This document shows positions 10,378 to 21,006 of a DNA stretch of 64,000 nucleotides, piece after piece (position 1 is the first letter of the stretch; each line of letters starts with the position of its first letter). Where the stretch lies: the NCBI RefSeq assembly GCF_023276405.1, contig NZ_JALRMO010000001.1:6135001-6199000 (forward strand), given 5' to 3'. Both the position numbers and the translations under genes were made by a program. The stretch is from Paenibacillus hamazuiensis (GTDB taxonomy: Bacteria; Bacillota; Bacilli; Paenibacillales; NBRC-103111). The notes under the pieces are model-generated. The model searched no databases. It saw only the letters and a program-made list of their open reading frames with translations, and had not been told where the DNA came from.

Positions 10378-11588
10378 GTACCTTGACCGATTCAGATTTA
10401 ATCTTTAAGCTTTCCCTATAAGAAAAATTTGGGAGGACTTATAGATGAACAAAAAATACGAGATTCGACTCCAAAAAGAGGAACGTGAACAGATTGAGCA
10501 ACTCCTTCACAGCAAATCCACATCCAAAGGCATTCGGCATCGTTGTCTCGTGCTTCTTCTGACAGACGAAAGTCAAGGAGCGATTCCTACACAAGCAGAA
10601 ATTGCCCGCCGCGCAGGCGTCAGCGAAGTCACGGTGTATAACACGGTCAAGGACTACTGCACGCGCGGGATTCACGAGACCCTACGTTACCGCGAGCGTG
10701 CCGAGCCCGCCCGTCCTTCACAAGTGACCGGGGAGGTTGAAGCACGAATCATCGCTCTGGCTTGTTCCGAGCCGCCTCAAGGTTATGCGCGCTGGACCAT
10801 TCGTCTGCTGACTCGCCGGGTGATTGAACTGAATATTCTGGATTCCGTGAGCCGGGAGACGATTCGCACGACGTTAAAAAAACGAAACTTAAGCCTCACT
10901 TAAAGAAGCAATGGTGCATTCCGGCCAAATCCAGCAGTGAATTTGTCGCGCGGATGGAGGACATTCTGGAGACCTATGCGCTCCCCTACGATCCAGAAAT
11001 TCCACTCATCTGCATGGATGAGCAGCCCATCCAATTGTTGGATCATTCGCGTCCGCCGGAACCGATGAAGCCTGGTAAGGTACGGCGGGAAGATTATGAA
11101 TATGTGCGAAAAGGCAGTTGTAGTTTGTTTTTGTTTACCGAACCATTGGCCGGGTGGCGTCATGTTCACGTGAGTGAACGACGGACCAAAGCTGATTGGG
11201 CCAAGCAAGTTCGCGAGCTGCTTGAGATTCATTATCCCAGGGCGAAGCGCGTTCGGCTCGTCATGGATAATTTGAACACCCATACGATTTCGTCGTTGTA
11301 TGAAACGTTTACTCCCGATGTGGCGCTGTCTTTGGCCAAACGTCTCGAGATCCATTACACCCCTAAACATGGAAGTTGGCTGAACATTGCTGAAATCGAA
11401 CTGAGCGCCCTAACGGTGCAATGTCTTCATCGCCGAATCGACTCCATGGAACAATTACAGCGAGAAGCAACAGCTTGGGAAGCGGATCGCAATCAGGCTC
11501 AGAAATCGGTACAATGGCATTTCACGACCGAACAGGCCAGAGGAAAATTAAAACATTTGTATCCTGAAATTTGATTCGGTCAAAGTAC
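10378..11588 (+). mobile_element. IS630-family insertion sequence, TA target duplication
   Basis: The inserted 1211 bases begin GTACCTTGACCGATTCAGAT and end with the near reverse complement (GATTCGGTCAAAGTAC). They are flanked by TA at 10376-10377 and TA at 11589-11590. TA duplication is the hallmark of IS630/Tc1-mariner elements. The exact boundary is confirmed by the host gene: excision with one TA restores its reading frame. Confidence 0.93.
10445..11574 (+). CDS. IS630-family transposase, two frames joined at an A7 run
   Basis: The first frame (from ATG 10445; RBS GGGAGGA) encodes an HTH region (AEIARRAGVSEVTVYNTVKDY) and ends at 10903. The second carries the DDE core: LICMDEQPIQLL (Asp), VRLVMDNLNTHTISSLYE (Asp-Asn), and YTPKHGSWLNIAEIELSALT (Glu). 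They overlap at seven A residues (10876-10882) read as TTA AAA AAA. A -1 slip there continues as ACG AAA CTT into the second frame, giving about 376 residues, the normal IS630 size. Some IS630 elements use such programmed -1 frameshifting, so I treat it as one probably functional gene. A one-base deletion is the alternative. Confidence 0.82.
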
Positions 11589-12355
11589 TAGTCATTCCTT
11601 TTGAACATGGTCACCAATATCATTTATTCATGGCTGGCTGGTTTATTATCGATTTGCTTTACGTGCAAATAGTATACTTGTTCTCAAGTATTGCTTTGAA
11701 AAAACTAACACTAAATATTTATGTTCATTTAACGATATTTTCTTTAATGACGGTTTTAGGTATATATTTGGGAAACAATGGTTTTAATACACATAATTGG
11801 TATGTTATTTTGCCGCGATTACTGTTCAGTATTGGTTTTTTTCATTTAGGCCATTTCTTCAAAATAAGACTGGAGAACGCGAATATTTATAAATCCAGTT
11901 ACCTCGCAATTGCTTTCTTAATCCAATTTTATTTATTGATTCGTTATCAAGATATTTCATACACTTTAGCTTGGGCAGAGTTTAAAGGTCACCTCTTCGT
12001 ACCGATCCTAGTTAGTTTAACTGGTATTTATCTGTATTTATTTATATCCAAATTACTGGAAAACGTATTTAAGGAAAATGATTTATTGGTGCGATTAGGC
12101 AGAAACAGTCTTCATGTTTTAGCAAGCCACATATTTGTTTTTTTCATCATCAATATATACTTCATAAAAACGTATAATCTTGATAAATCGTTATTGAGCA
12201 ATATATGGTTTTCCTATATGTTGGACAAAAATTGGCCAATTTATATTTCATTTGGAGTCTTGCTTCCATTTGCTTTCTCTATAATGATGAGAAAAATATC
12301 TACAATTGCAATTAAATTATTAAAACAGCAGTCAATGCTGCATATAAAAAAATAG

Positions 12356-12907
12356 GATCTAATGTTTTGACTTAGTGCAGTAAGTAGTACTTGCTTTTTG
12401 CACCTTTATTCGATTATTGAAACGGTAATAGCTCCCCATAGAGTTTATTTGCGTCCGTCTCCTGGTGATGACTTTTCGCCTTTTCTTGACTAGTAGTCAT
12501 TCTTTTAGTAGTTTGGATAATTCACACAATGATTCGGATCCGATTTATATTTCTATATCCTTCACAATCCGTCGAAGCGTATTTAATTCGTGGTTTATTG
12601 AATATATTCACATGTTTCTCCACATTATGAATAACCTCTTTGCTATTAATGTTGCCGCTACAAGATAATGCCCAATTGCTGGCGGGATTGCTTGTCCGAG
12701 AGTTGCTGAATATAATGACCGTATCTCAGAAAAGGAAAAGGATGCTTCCCATGGATGTGGGCCTGCGGCAACAGGCTCACATCCATGGGAGCATCCCGAA
12801 CTCAATATAGTCATTGTATCAAAGTATGAGCTGGATGAGAACCCGGGTTCGACAGTCGGTAGATGCACAATCCGTCTCAAACCCAAGCGGGACAAGGGAT
12901 GCGGCAG
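12356..12907. other. noncoding gap after acyltransferase remnant
   Basis: No supportable gene. A weak hairpin with a T run (about 12377-12400) may terminate the acyltransferase transcript. A large hairpin is listed separately. A short frame ending CGSCG at about 12910 could be the tail of something cut by the next insertion, but it is too short to name. Confidence 0.4.
12740..12796. repeat. long imperfect inverted repeat
   Basis: A 19-base-pair stem with one bulged T, arms 12740-12759 and 12778-12796, with an internal second hairpin (GCCTG/CAGGC). There is no T run, so a terminator role is doubtful. It may be a remnant of a mobile element. Confidence 0.6.
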
Positions 12908-14652
12908 TTGTGGATAACTACGTGTGGTGCCTACATCTTTTGGGGGTCAAGAGAGCGAAATATCCCATATTTGCTGGGGTTCTGCGATTTGCAAGGCCGA
13001 AACAATTGCCCGATGTTCGTCCGTTAATTCCGTCCGTTGCCGCAGCTTTCCACCATCCAAACGGTACTCAACCAGATGCAGCGTCTGCATGAGCGAACGA
13101 ATCTCGCGCCACGTTTGACCGGTTTGGTTTTCTGCAATCCGGATGAGCATCAAGGCCAGCCAGCAAAGCAGGACATGTGCGCGAATCCGTTCTTCTTTCC
13201 GGTGGTAGACCGGCCGCAGTTCCAGCGATTGCTTGAGTGTCCGAAACGCTGCTTCCACCTGAAGCAATTGCTTGTACCCGAGTGCCACGTCTTCCGTGGA
13301 CAAGGTGTCGTCAGAGGTGCGCAGCAAGTATTTGCCGTCCAGATGCTCCATCGCTTTGACGGCGGCCAGATCGATACGCAGATTGCCGCGCTTGTCGGTC
13401 TTGAGATACCGTTTGTACGTCGGATGGCTGTGTAGACGGCAGTGTGCCCCGGTATGCGCTTCGCCGTCCAGTTCCTTCAACCGGGCAAGCTCCGTGCGCA
13501 GCTGCTCCAGATGCGCTTCGCGCCGGGCGGCATCCCGCTTTGCTTCTTCCGGATTGCGAACGAGCACGTATCGCTTGCGCGCTTCGCCATCCCCCACGAC
13601 GATCTCCTTGACCTCCAGGTTGTCTCGGATCGTTTTGAAACGTCCCGGATGCGCGAGTGCCGCTTCGACGGTCGGCTTGCCCGACGTCATCTTCTCCCCG
13701 GCAATGTAGTGGCCGCCGCTCTGTTGCAGTACGCGCAGATTGTCTTCGGAGGAGAAACCGCGGTCGACGACGGTAATCACACGCCCGAGTTTCCACCCGA
13801 TCAGATCCTTTTTCACCTGCGGCACAACGTTCATATCCGACGTATTGCCCGGCCACACCCAACAACGAATCGGGATGCCCTCACGCGTGACAGCAAAACC
13901 GATGACCACCTGCGGAAGGTCGGGGCGATGGTCTTTCGAATAACCGGTTTTGCGAAAATCGTCTTCGTCGTCCTCTTCCGTCTCAAAATACGTGGAGGTC
14001 GTGTCGAAGAACAGCAGATCGACTTCCAGATTCAGCAAATCCGCTACCGTATGGAACACTTCACGCTGGATGCTTTCTTCCGACGTGAGCAGAAAATCCA
14101 TTGCCCGGTAGCCATGCTGCACGTCAAACGCCGGAAGGTCCGGGATGACCACTTCACGATCCACCCAATCTTCAATCGCCAGCTTGCTGCTTGGTGCCAG
14201 CGCCCGATTGGCCACCATGGCAAAGATGGCGCGTTCAACCGGCATGCGGTATTCCCGGTCGGCAAGTCGTCGTGTAATCGCTTCGCCGATACCAAGCTTC
14301 TTCCAAAGTTGATCGAGCAGCCATACGCCGCCCAGCGAACGACTGCTAAGGAGCGTAACCGAAGCGGGTTGCGCTGAAGATGGAGAGGGCGCTTGCGGCT
14401 CGCCAATAAAACGGTGGATGCTGGCGGCAAGACGTTTCAAGCCCTCCATGTCCAGTTCGTCAGCGCGGCCGAAATGGTACAGGACTTTCGCTTGTGGAGT
14501 TCCGGTCACAGGATTTCGCTCATTATGGGCGAGCTGTACGTAACGGGTGATCGAACCGTTTTTATTTTTACGAGAGATTGTTCGTATATACATATCTACA
14601 GGATATAATATATACTACAAGAAATGCAACAAAAATATCTAATTATCCACAA
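12908..14652 (-). mobile_element. IS1634-family insertion sequence B
   Basis: Provisional ends are set by a 13-base inverted repeat: TTGTGGATAACTA at 12908-12920 and the complement of TTGTGGATAATTA at 14640-14652, just outside the transposase gene. No target duplication is visible. The sequence differs from the 7.8-9.9 kb element in both ends and transposase, so the two are separate acquisitions. Confidence 0.65.
12947..14593 (-). CDS. IS1634-family transposase (548 residues)
   Basis: An intact DDE transposase starting MYIRTISRKNKNGSITRYVQ. Core motifs are LLFFDTTSTYFETEE (first Asp), VITVVDRGFSSEDNLRVLQQ (second Asp) and LLQVEAAFRTLKQSLELRPV followed by YHRKEERI (Glu helix). It is about 70 residues shorter than the other IS1634 transposase in this window and clearly divergent from it. 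No strong ribosome-binding site is visible before the ATG, and the upstream 50 bases are very AT-rich. Confidence 0.88.
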   Translation of the reverse strand: MYIRTISRKNKNGSITRYVQLAHNERNPVTGTPQAKVLYHFGRADELDMEGLKRLAASIHRFIGEPQAPSPSSAQPASVTLLSSRSLGGVWLLDQLWKKLGIGEAITRRLADREYRMPVERAIFAMVANRALAPSSKLAIEDWVDREVVIPDLPAFDVQHGYRAMDFLLTSEESIQREVFHTVADLLNLEVDLLFFDTTSTYFETEEDDEDDFRKTGYSKDHRPDLPQVVIGFAVTREGIPIRCWVWPGNTSDMNVVPQVKKDLIGWKLGRVITVVDRGFSSEDNLRVLQQSGGHYIAGEKMTSGKPTVEAALAHPGRFKTIRDNLEVKEIVVGDGEARKRYVLVRNPEEAKRDAARREAHLEQLRTELARLKELDGEAHTGAHCRLHSHPTYKRYLKTDKRGNLRIDLAAVKAMEHLDGKYLLRTSDDTLSTEDVALGYKQLLQVEAAFRTLKQSLELRPVYHRKEERIRAHVLLCWLALMLIRIAENQTGQTWREIRSLMQTLHLVEYRLDGGKLRQRTELTDEHRAIVSALQIAEPQQIWDISLS

Positions 14653-14693
14653 AAATTTAGTGCCTACAGTTTTTTGGATTTTTTCGCGTCGTA

Positions 14694-15317
14694 GTGCCTG
14701 TGGAAAAGTCCGAAAAGCCGCGTCAAATCTGGATTTCAGTTGTCCACAGCACCCAAAAGGGTGCCTACTTTTCGAGGGTTACTGTCGAACCCGGGAGAAG
14801 TCATCCGGCGTTTTTTGTTCAGTGTGCAGAAGTGGTACCTTCTCCCTGTTGCGGGGAAGAGCTTAGAATCATTGGGAGTAGGAAACGGAAGATTACAAGT
14901 GAAGACGGGGAAAGCCGTGTACTGGTAGTCCGTCGGCTGCCTTGTTCGGAGTGTCGGAGCATCCATCATGAGCTTCCGGATTGTGTAGTGCCATATAAAC
15001 GTTATAAAGCTGTATGTATCGAGCAAGTCGTTTCGGAGCCAGAGGCATCATCGACCGTAGCAGTAGACGAAGCTACTCTACGGTGCTGGAAAAACTGGTT
15101 TCAAAGAATACGTACGTATTGTTTGGGTGCCTAACATCCATCGCGATTCGCTTTCACCAGGACCCTGTGGAGAACCTGTCCATCCCATTCGCAGTCTGCA
15201 CATCAACGAATCGGACACTACGTCGGAGACGCCTTCGGCTGGCTGGCACGAATTGTCCGTCCCGTCATCAATTCAAATTTGTGGGTACATACCCGTTCTG
15301 CATTCTTGTCCACCTAG
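14694..15317 (+). pseudogene. DUF6431-like zinc-finger protein, frameshifted
   Basis: The first frame carries a CCGEELRIIGSRKRKI segment, then VLVVRRLPCSECRSIHHELP and VVPYKRYKAVCIEQV. Paired cysteines (CC, CSEC) and the RIHHELPD-like block are what I associate with the DUF6431 family found beside transposases. After WKNWFQRIRTY the frame shifts (about 15115) to GCLTSIAIRFHQDPVENLS. It then shifts again to GWLARIVRPVINSNLWVHTR, ending at a TAG at 15315-15317. At least two frameshifts break the gene, and the start codon is uncertain. It may help target or regulate the adjacent transposase, but that is inference. Confidence 0.65.
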
Positions 15318-15366
15318 CTCTTACGGTAGACTCATCTCGAAGTCTACCAAGTGAGGTGCAGAATAG

Positions 15367-16718
15367 ATGAAAGATCAGAAGAAAGCCGAGGTTATCGCTG
15401 CAGAGCGTGAGCAGCTTTTGTCTCCGTTGCTGGCAGAAAGGCTTGACCCTGCGAAGACTCGAGAAATCAAGGCGAGGATTTATGAGCAAACAGGGCTCTC
15501 CGAGCGGACGCTTCGCCGGTACTTGGCCAAGTATCGGGAAGAGGGATTCGGCGGACTAAAGCCCAAAGGGAAAGGGCGTCAGCCGTCAGAGGCGACGATT
15601 CCGCCGGAAGTACTGGAGCAAGCCATCCCGCTTCGCCGTGAGGTACCTGGTCGAAGCGTTGCTCAGCTCATTCAGATTCTTGAATGGGAAGGTCGCATCC
15701 AGCCCGGCGAGATCAAGCGCAGCACACTCCAGGAAAGGCTAGCAAAGCGAGGTTACAGCACACGTCATATGCGCATGTACGCCGAATCTGGAGTCGCCGC
15801 TCGGCGGTTTCAACAACGCCATCGCAATCGTCTCTGGCATTCGGATCTGAAATACGGTCCGTATTTGCCCATTGGCCCTGGCGGCGCTATGAAGCAAGTG
15901 TTCCTCGTCACGTTCATCGACGAGCCACGCGGTTCGTTCTGCATGGCGAGTTCTATCCGGTCATGGACAAGACAATTGTCGAGGATTGCTTTCGTAGGGC
16001 CATCCAGAAGTTCGGCGTTCCGGAGTCGGTTTACTTCGACAACGGCAAGCAATACCGAACCAAATGGATGACGCGTGCATGTTTCAAACTCGGCATTCGG
16101 CTCCTCTTTGCGAAACCCTATTCGCCGGAATCAACCGGTAAGGTCGAGCGATTTAACCGCGTTGTCGACGCTTTCCTCAGCGAGGACGCGCTCGAGAAAC
16201 CGAAGACGCTCGAACGACTAAACGAACTGTTTCAGGTCTGGTTGTCCGAATCCTACCAGAACAAACCGCATTCCGCACTCGAAAACAAGCTAAGCCCGGA
16301 AACACCTACCGCAGTGACAAGAAGGCGCTTCGTTTCCTGGATCCGGACGTGCTTGCGAATGCCTTCCTACACTGCGAGTCGCGCAAGGTAGACAAGTCCG
16401 GCTGTATCAGCTTCATGGATCGCAAATACGAAGTCGGTCTGCCCTTCATCGGCTGCACGGTGGATGTGGTGTTCGACCCGGCAGATATCTCGGAGCTTAC
16501 GATCGAATACGAAGGTCATGCGCCGTGGCGCGTTCGAGAACTTGTTATCGGAGAGCGTGCAGGCAAGCGGCCTCCGCTGCCAGAGCATCTGGGCCCAGTT
16601 CCATCGGATGCATCAAGACTGCTCGCGGCAGCGGAGGAACGAAACCGGGATCGTCAAGGCAGAGCAGGCCCCCGCTGTGGTCTATCGTCGGGTGAGCAAG
16701 GAGGGCGGTCATGTTTGA
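15367..16718 (+). pseudogene. Mu/TniA-like DDE transposase, frameshifted
   Basis: The N-terminus has a helix-turn-helix (QTGLSERTLRRYLAKYREEG). The catalytic motifs can all be read but lie in different frames: LWHSDLKYG (first Asp), VYFDNGKQYRTKWM (second Asp) and SPESTGKVERFNRVVDAFLS (Glu). A Mu-transposase-like C-terminal part (CISFMDRKYEVGLPF, VVFDPADIS) follows in a third frame. Breaks lie near 15940, 16305 and 16660. The last reading frame ends KEGGHV just inside the start of the ATPase gene, as in intact versions where the two genes are translationally coupled. Confidence 0.75.
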
Positions 16719-17496
16719 TCTTTCTACAATCTAGGACGTTCACCATTTTCATGGGACTTACCGACGAGCGAGCTCTACGAGTCGGTCATTCTGGAGGAGA
16801 CGCTTGGACGTCTCGAATATGCCGCCCATCGGCAATGGTTCGCCGTCGTGACCGGCGACTGTGGCACAGGCAAAACGACGACGATTCGCCGGTTCACCGA
16901 AGTGTTCGATCCAGCAAAATACGAGGTACTTTACTTGTCCGATTCGAAGCTTACCCCGCGGCATTTCTACAAGGGACTGCTTGAGCAGCTTGGCTGCGAA
17001 TCGAAATTCTATCGTGGGGATGCTAAACGCCAACTGCATCGCGAGATCGAACTTATGCGCGGTATTCACCGGCTTTTGCCCGTTGTCATTGTCGACGAGG
17101 CCGTGAGATGCTGGAAGAAGTGCGCTTCCTGCTCAACTTCAAGATGGATGCGCAGAGTCCCATGGCGCTCATCTTGGTTGGTCAAAGCGAGCTCTGGGAT
17201 CGACTGAACTTGCAAGCTTATGCGGCTATCCGTCAGAGGATCGATCTGCAGTGCAAACTTCCGCATTACGATCGCGCCAGACTGGCGATTATATCAATCG
17301 TCACATGACGTTCGCTGGCGCGGATCATGACGTTTTCACTGAAAGAGCGATCGATGACATCTTCCGCTTCTCGAGTGGCGCCGCTAGACTGATCAACAAA
17401 GTATGTACACACACTCTCATCTACGGATCACAGAACAAACATCGCATCATCGACGATCATATGATCAAGCGAGTCATCCAGGGAGAATTATCATGA
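16711..17496 (+). pseudogene. ExeA/TniB-like AAA ATPase of transposon, broken
   Basis: The reading frame starts at ATG 16711 (RBS GGAGGGCG) but meets TAG at 16732. The correct frame resumes near 16758 as SWDLPTSELYESVILEETLG. It continues to Walker A (GDCGTGKTTTIRRF) and Walker B (VVIVDEA), where a short deletion removes the expected following residues. MLEEVRFLLNFKMDAQSP and GQSELWDRLNLQAYAAIRQR follow, then another shift near 17280 and a C-terminus ending RVIQGELS. In Tn5053/Tn7-type systems this ATPase selects target DNA and activates the transposase. At least three lesions make it non-functional. Confidence 0.75.
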
Positions 17497-17644
17497 TTCT
17501 CCCTTTCTCATCTGCACGATCGGACAACTTGTCCGTCACCATCAGGACAACTTACGCCGTCAACTGATGGACATTATGCATTAGCAATAACACTGGTAGA
17601 ATTTGAAATAGCTCCTTTTTATATTGCAAAATACAATTTTCTTT

Positions 17645-17700
17645 GGCATAAAAGCAAAGAAGCTTCTCACGAGCATACGCTCACGAGAAGCTTCTTCATT
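17645..17700 (-). terminator. terminator of groESL operon
   Basis: A 12-base perfect stem (17657-17668 with 17685-17696) with an inner GAGC/GCTC pairing. On the minus strand it is followed by a T-rich stretch. It lies about 80 bases after the groEL stop codon. Confidence 0.7.
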
Positions 17701-17751
17701 TAACCAACGAGGCCAAATATGGTCAAATGGCGTTTCCACCACGGAAACTCT

Positions 17752-19434
<1,683 letters not shown>

Positions 19435-19473
19435 TTAGGTATTTGTACAAATATTAAGTATATGAACCTGTTT

Positions 19474-19755
19474 TTAGGCTAAAATCGCAAGGATGTCGCT
19501 TTCACGCATAATCAACAGCTCGCGGCCTTCGAATTTCACTTCAGTGCCAGCATACTTGGAGAAAATGACGCGGTCGCCTTCTTTCACTTCCAGTGGTACG
19601 CGCTCACCGTCTTTCAGCGTGCCGCTGCCTACAGCTACGACTTTGCCTTCTTGCGGCTTTTCCTTGGCAGTGTCAGGCAGTACGATACCGCTTGCAGTGG
19701 TTTCCTCCTTAGCAATGGCTTCGATGACTACGCGATCACCTAACGGTCTGATCAT
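19474..19755 (-). CDS. groES: co-chaperonin GroES
   Basis: A 93-residue lid of the GroEL chamber. It starts [20 protein letters not shown] and has the mobile-loop region ([19 protein letters not shown]) and the [21 protein letters not shown]-terminal strand typical of bacterial GroES. It is the first gene of the groESL operon. A strong site (AAAGGAGG) precedes ATG 19755, and the CIRCE operator lies about 50 bases upstream. Confidence 0.98.
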   Translation of the reverse strand: MIRPLGDRVVIEAIAKEETTASGIVLPDTAKEKPQEGKVVAVGSGTLKDGERVPLEVKEGDRVIFSKYAGTEVKFEGRELLIMRESDILAILA

Positions 19756-19807
19756 GTGAAAATAGCCTCCTTTGGGTATAGTGGATTGGATTGATTTAGT
19801 TATGTTA

Positions 19808-19834
19808 TTAGCACTCGGATGTGTTAAGTGCTAA
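19808..19834 (-). promoter_or_regulatory. CIRCE operator (HrcA binding site)
   Basis: TTAGCACTC, nine bases, AAGTGCTAA: the CIRCE inverted repeat with one change (A for G) in the right arm as written on the plus strand. It lies between the promoter and groES, where HrcA represses until heat shock. Confidence 0.95.
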
Positions 19835-19845
19835 CAACACTTATT

Positions 19846-19874
19846 ATGATAATAACTTTAAACCCATTTTGCAA
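19846..19874 (-). promoter_or_regulatory. sigma-A-type promoter of groESL
   Basis: On the minus strand: TTGCAA (19869-19874), 17-base spacer, TATCAT (19846-19851). The start point would fall a few bases before the CIRCE element, the standard arrangement. Confidence 0.75.
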
Positions 19875-19974
19875 GTGGTTTTACAAGTTTTTCATCATTT
19901 TTTTACCTGCTGCGCTTGTCCCGATTGGCGCACCTTCTTCATTGTATCCATTGGTAGGTTAAATATTCCATATT

Positions 19975-20042
19975 GGGGTGTCCTCCCCCCTAAGTCCCCC
20001 CACAGGGGGGATACCAGGCGCTTGGGCGCCCTGGACCCGCCA
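19975..20042. repeat. dispersed GC-rich repeat, copy 1
   Basis: It has runs of C then G around ACAG (CCCCCCACAGGGGGG) and then GGCGCTTGGGCGCC and CCTGGACCCGCC. The same ordered blocks recur at 47435-47534. The blocks form nested hairpins. It lies in the gap between groES and tatC. Confidence 0.8.
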
Positions 20043-20146
20043 GCCGGGAGTTCATGCATGCCTCTGGCCCGCGGTTGTCCGAGCACGATTCGGCTGTCGC
20101 CGAATTGGTGCATGGACCCGCTCAACAGCCATCCACCTGTCAACAA
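20043..20146. other. spacer between repeat and tatC terminator
   Basis: Within the 365-base gap between the CIRCE element and tatC this part shows no gene and no signal I can name. Confidence 0.4.
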
Positions 20147-20178
20147 CAAAAAAAACAGCCCACCAATGGCAGACTGTT
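20147..20178 (-). terminator. terminator after tatC
   Basis: On the minus strand, a short hairpin (CAGTCTGCC...GGGCTG) is followed by eight T residues (plus strand A run, 20148-20155). It is about 20 bases beyond the tatC stop. Confidence 0.65.
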
Positions 20179-20199
20179 TCACATTTCGACATACACCGA

Positions 20200-20958
20200 C
20201 TAAACTTGATCCTTGTTACGCTCCCACTCCGCATCTTCCTTCAGCTGCTTGCGGTAGATGATGCCCGAGAGAAAGGCGCTGAACTCGTAAAGCACGATCA
20301 TCGGCAAAAAGACCAGGATCATCGAAGTCGCATCGGGAGGGGTAATGACGCCTGCGACGATGACCAGGATGAGATAGGCGTACCGCCGCAGTTTACGCAT
20401 CAGCTGCGGATTCAGGATGCGCAGCCGCGTAAGGAACATGACGACGATCGGCAGCTCGAATAGCAAAGCCAGCGGAATGATGATGCTGAACATAAACGAG
20501 AAGTATTGAGAGATGCCGTACGTTTCGGTCAGCTGCAAATGCTGGCTGATCGAGGAGGTAAACATAAACGCCATACGGAAAACGACAAAATATCCGAAAG
20601 CGAGTCCGATCAAAAACAGCAAAAAAGCGAACGGAACGAACATCAGCGACGCTTTCTGCTCCTCTTCCCGAAGCCCGGGCTTTAGAAACGCCCATATATG
20701 ATACAGGGCAAAAGGAAGCGTAATGATCAGGCCGGCGACCAGGCCAAAGTTCAAATATATTCGCAGCGCGTCTCCCGGCGAGAAAACGTTCCAGTTGATT
20801 TTGTCGGCGGGCGGCAATGTTTTTAAATAATTGATGAGACTTTGGGCGTAAATAAGGCCGATCACCATGCCGATGATCAGCACGACGATGACCCAAATGA
20901 TGCGTTTGCGCAGCTCCGCCAAATGCTCGACGAGAGGCATGCCTTCCTCTTGTTCCAT
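20200..20958 (-). CDS. tatC: twin-arginine translocase subunit TatC
   Basis: The receptor component that recognises twin-arginine signal peptides and, with TatA, exports folded proteins across the membrane. The 252-residue protein has six membrane helices and TatC signatures: MPLVEHLAELRKRIIW near the N-terminus, FLKPGLREEEQK in the first cytoplasmic loop region, and AGVITPPDATSM near helix 5. It lies 48 bases after tatA on the same strand. The pair is a minimal TatA-TatC system as in B. subtilis. Confidence 0.97.
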   Translation of the reverse strand: MEQEEGMPLVEHLAELRKRIIWVIVVLIIGMVIGLIYAQSLINYLKTLPPADKINWNVFSPGDALRIYLNFGLVAGLIITLPFALYHIWAFLKPGLREEEQKASLMFVPFAFLLFLIGLAFGYFVVFRMAFMFTSSISQHLQLTETYGISQYFSFMFSIIIPLALLFELPIVVMFLTRLRILNPQLMRKLRRYAYLILVIVAGVITPPDATSMILVFLPMIVLYEFSAFLSGIIYRKQLKEDAEWERNKDQV

Positions 20959-21006
20959 AGCTGATCACCTGCCAATCTGATCCAACGAAATCTTCCACAT
21001 ATAAAA

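Larger units (their letters stand above)
10063..12355 (+). pseudogene. acyltransferase 3 family membrane protein, interrupted by IS630
   Basis: Two pieces of one gene flank the IS630 element. The 5' piece (10063-10377, TTG start with GTGAGG upstream) begins MRIIHIDILKGLGIIFVVMG and includes the MGHIF and FHMALFLFASGYLY motifs of acyltransferase-3 proteins. The 3' piece (11591-12355) continues VIPFEHGHQYHLFMAGWFII and holds the remaining membrane helices. Removing the insertion and one TA copy joins codon 105 to the next codon in frame, giving a 359-residue protein, the normal size for the family. Such enzymes O-acylate surface polysaccharides, which fits galU and the polymerase upstream. As it stands the gene should be non-functional. 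Confidence 0.9.
14700..17560 (+). mobile_element. decayed Mu/TniAB-like transposon with DUF6431-like gene
   Basis: Three consecutive broken genes form a recognisable module: a DUF6431-like zinc-finger protein, a DDE transposase with a Mu-type C-terminal part, and an ExeA/TniB-like AAA ATPase. The octamer AGTTGTCC occurs at 14738-14745 near the left side. It occurs in inverted orientation twice at the right (17522-17529 and 17545-17552), as expected for transposase-binding sites at the ends. Exact termini are uncertain. Every gene carries frameshifts, so it should be immobile. Confidence 0.65.
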
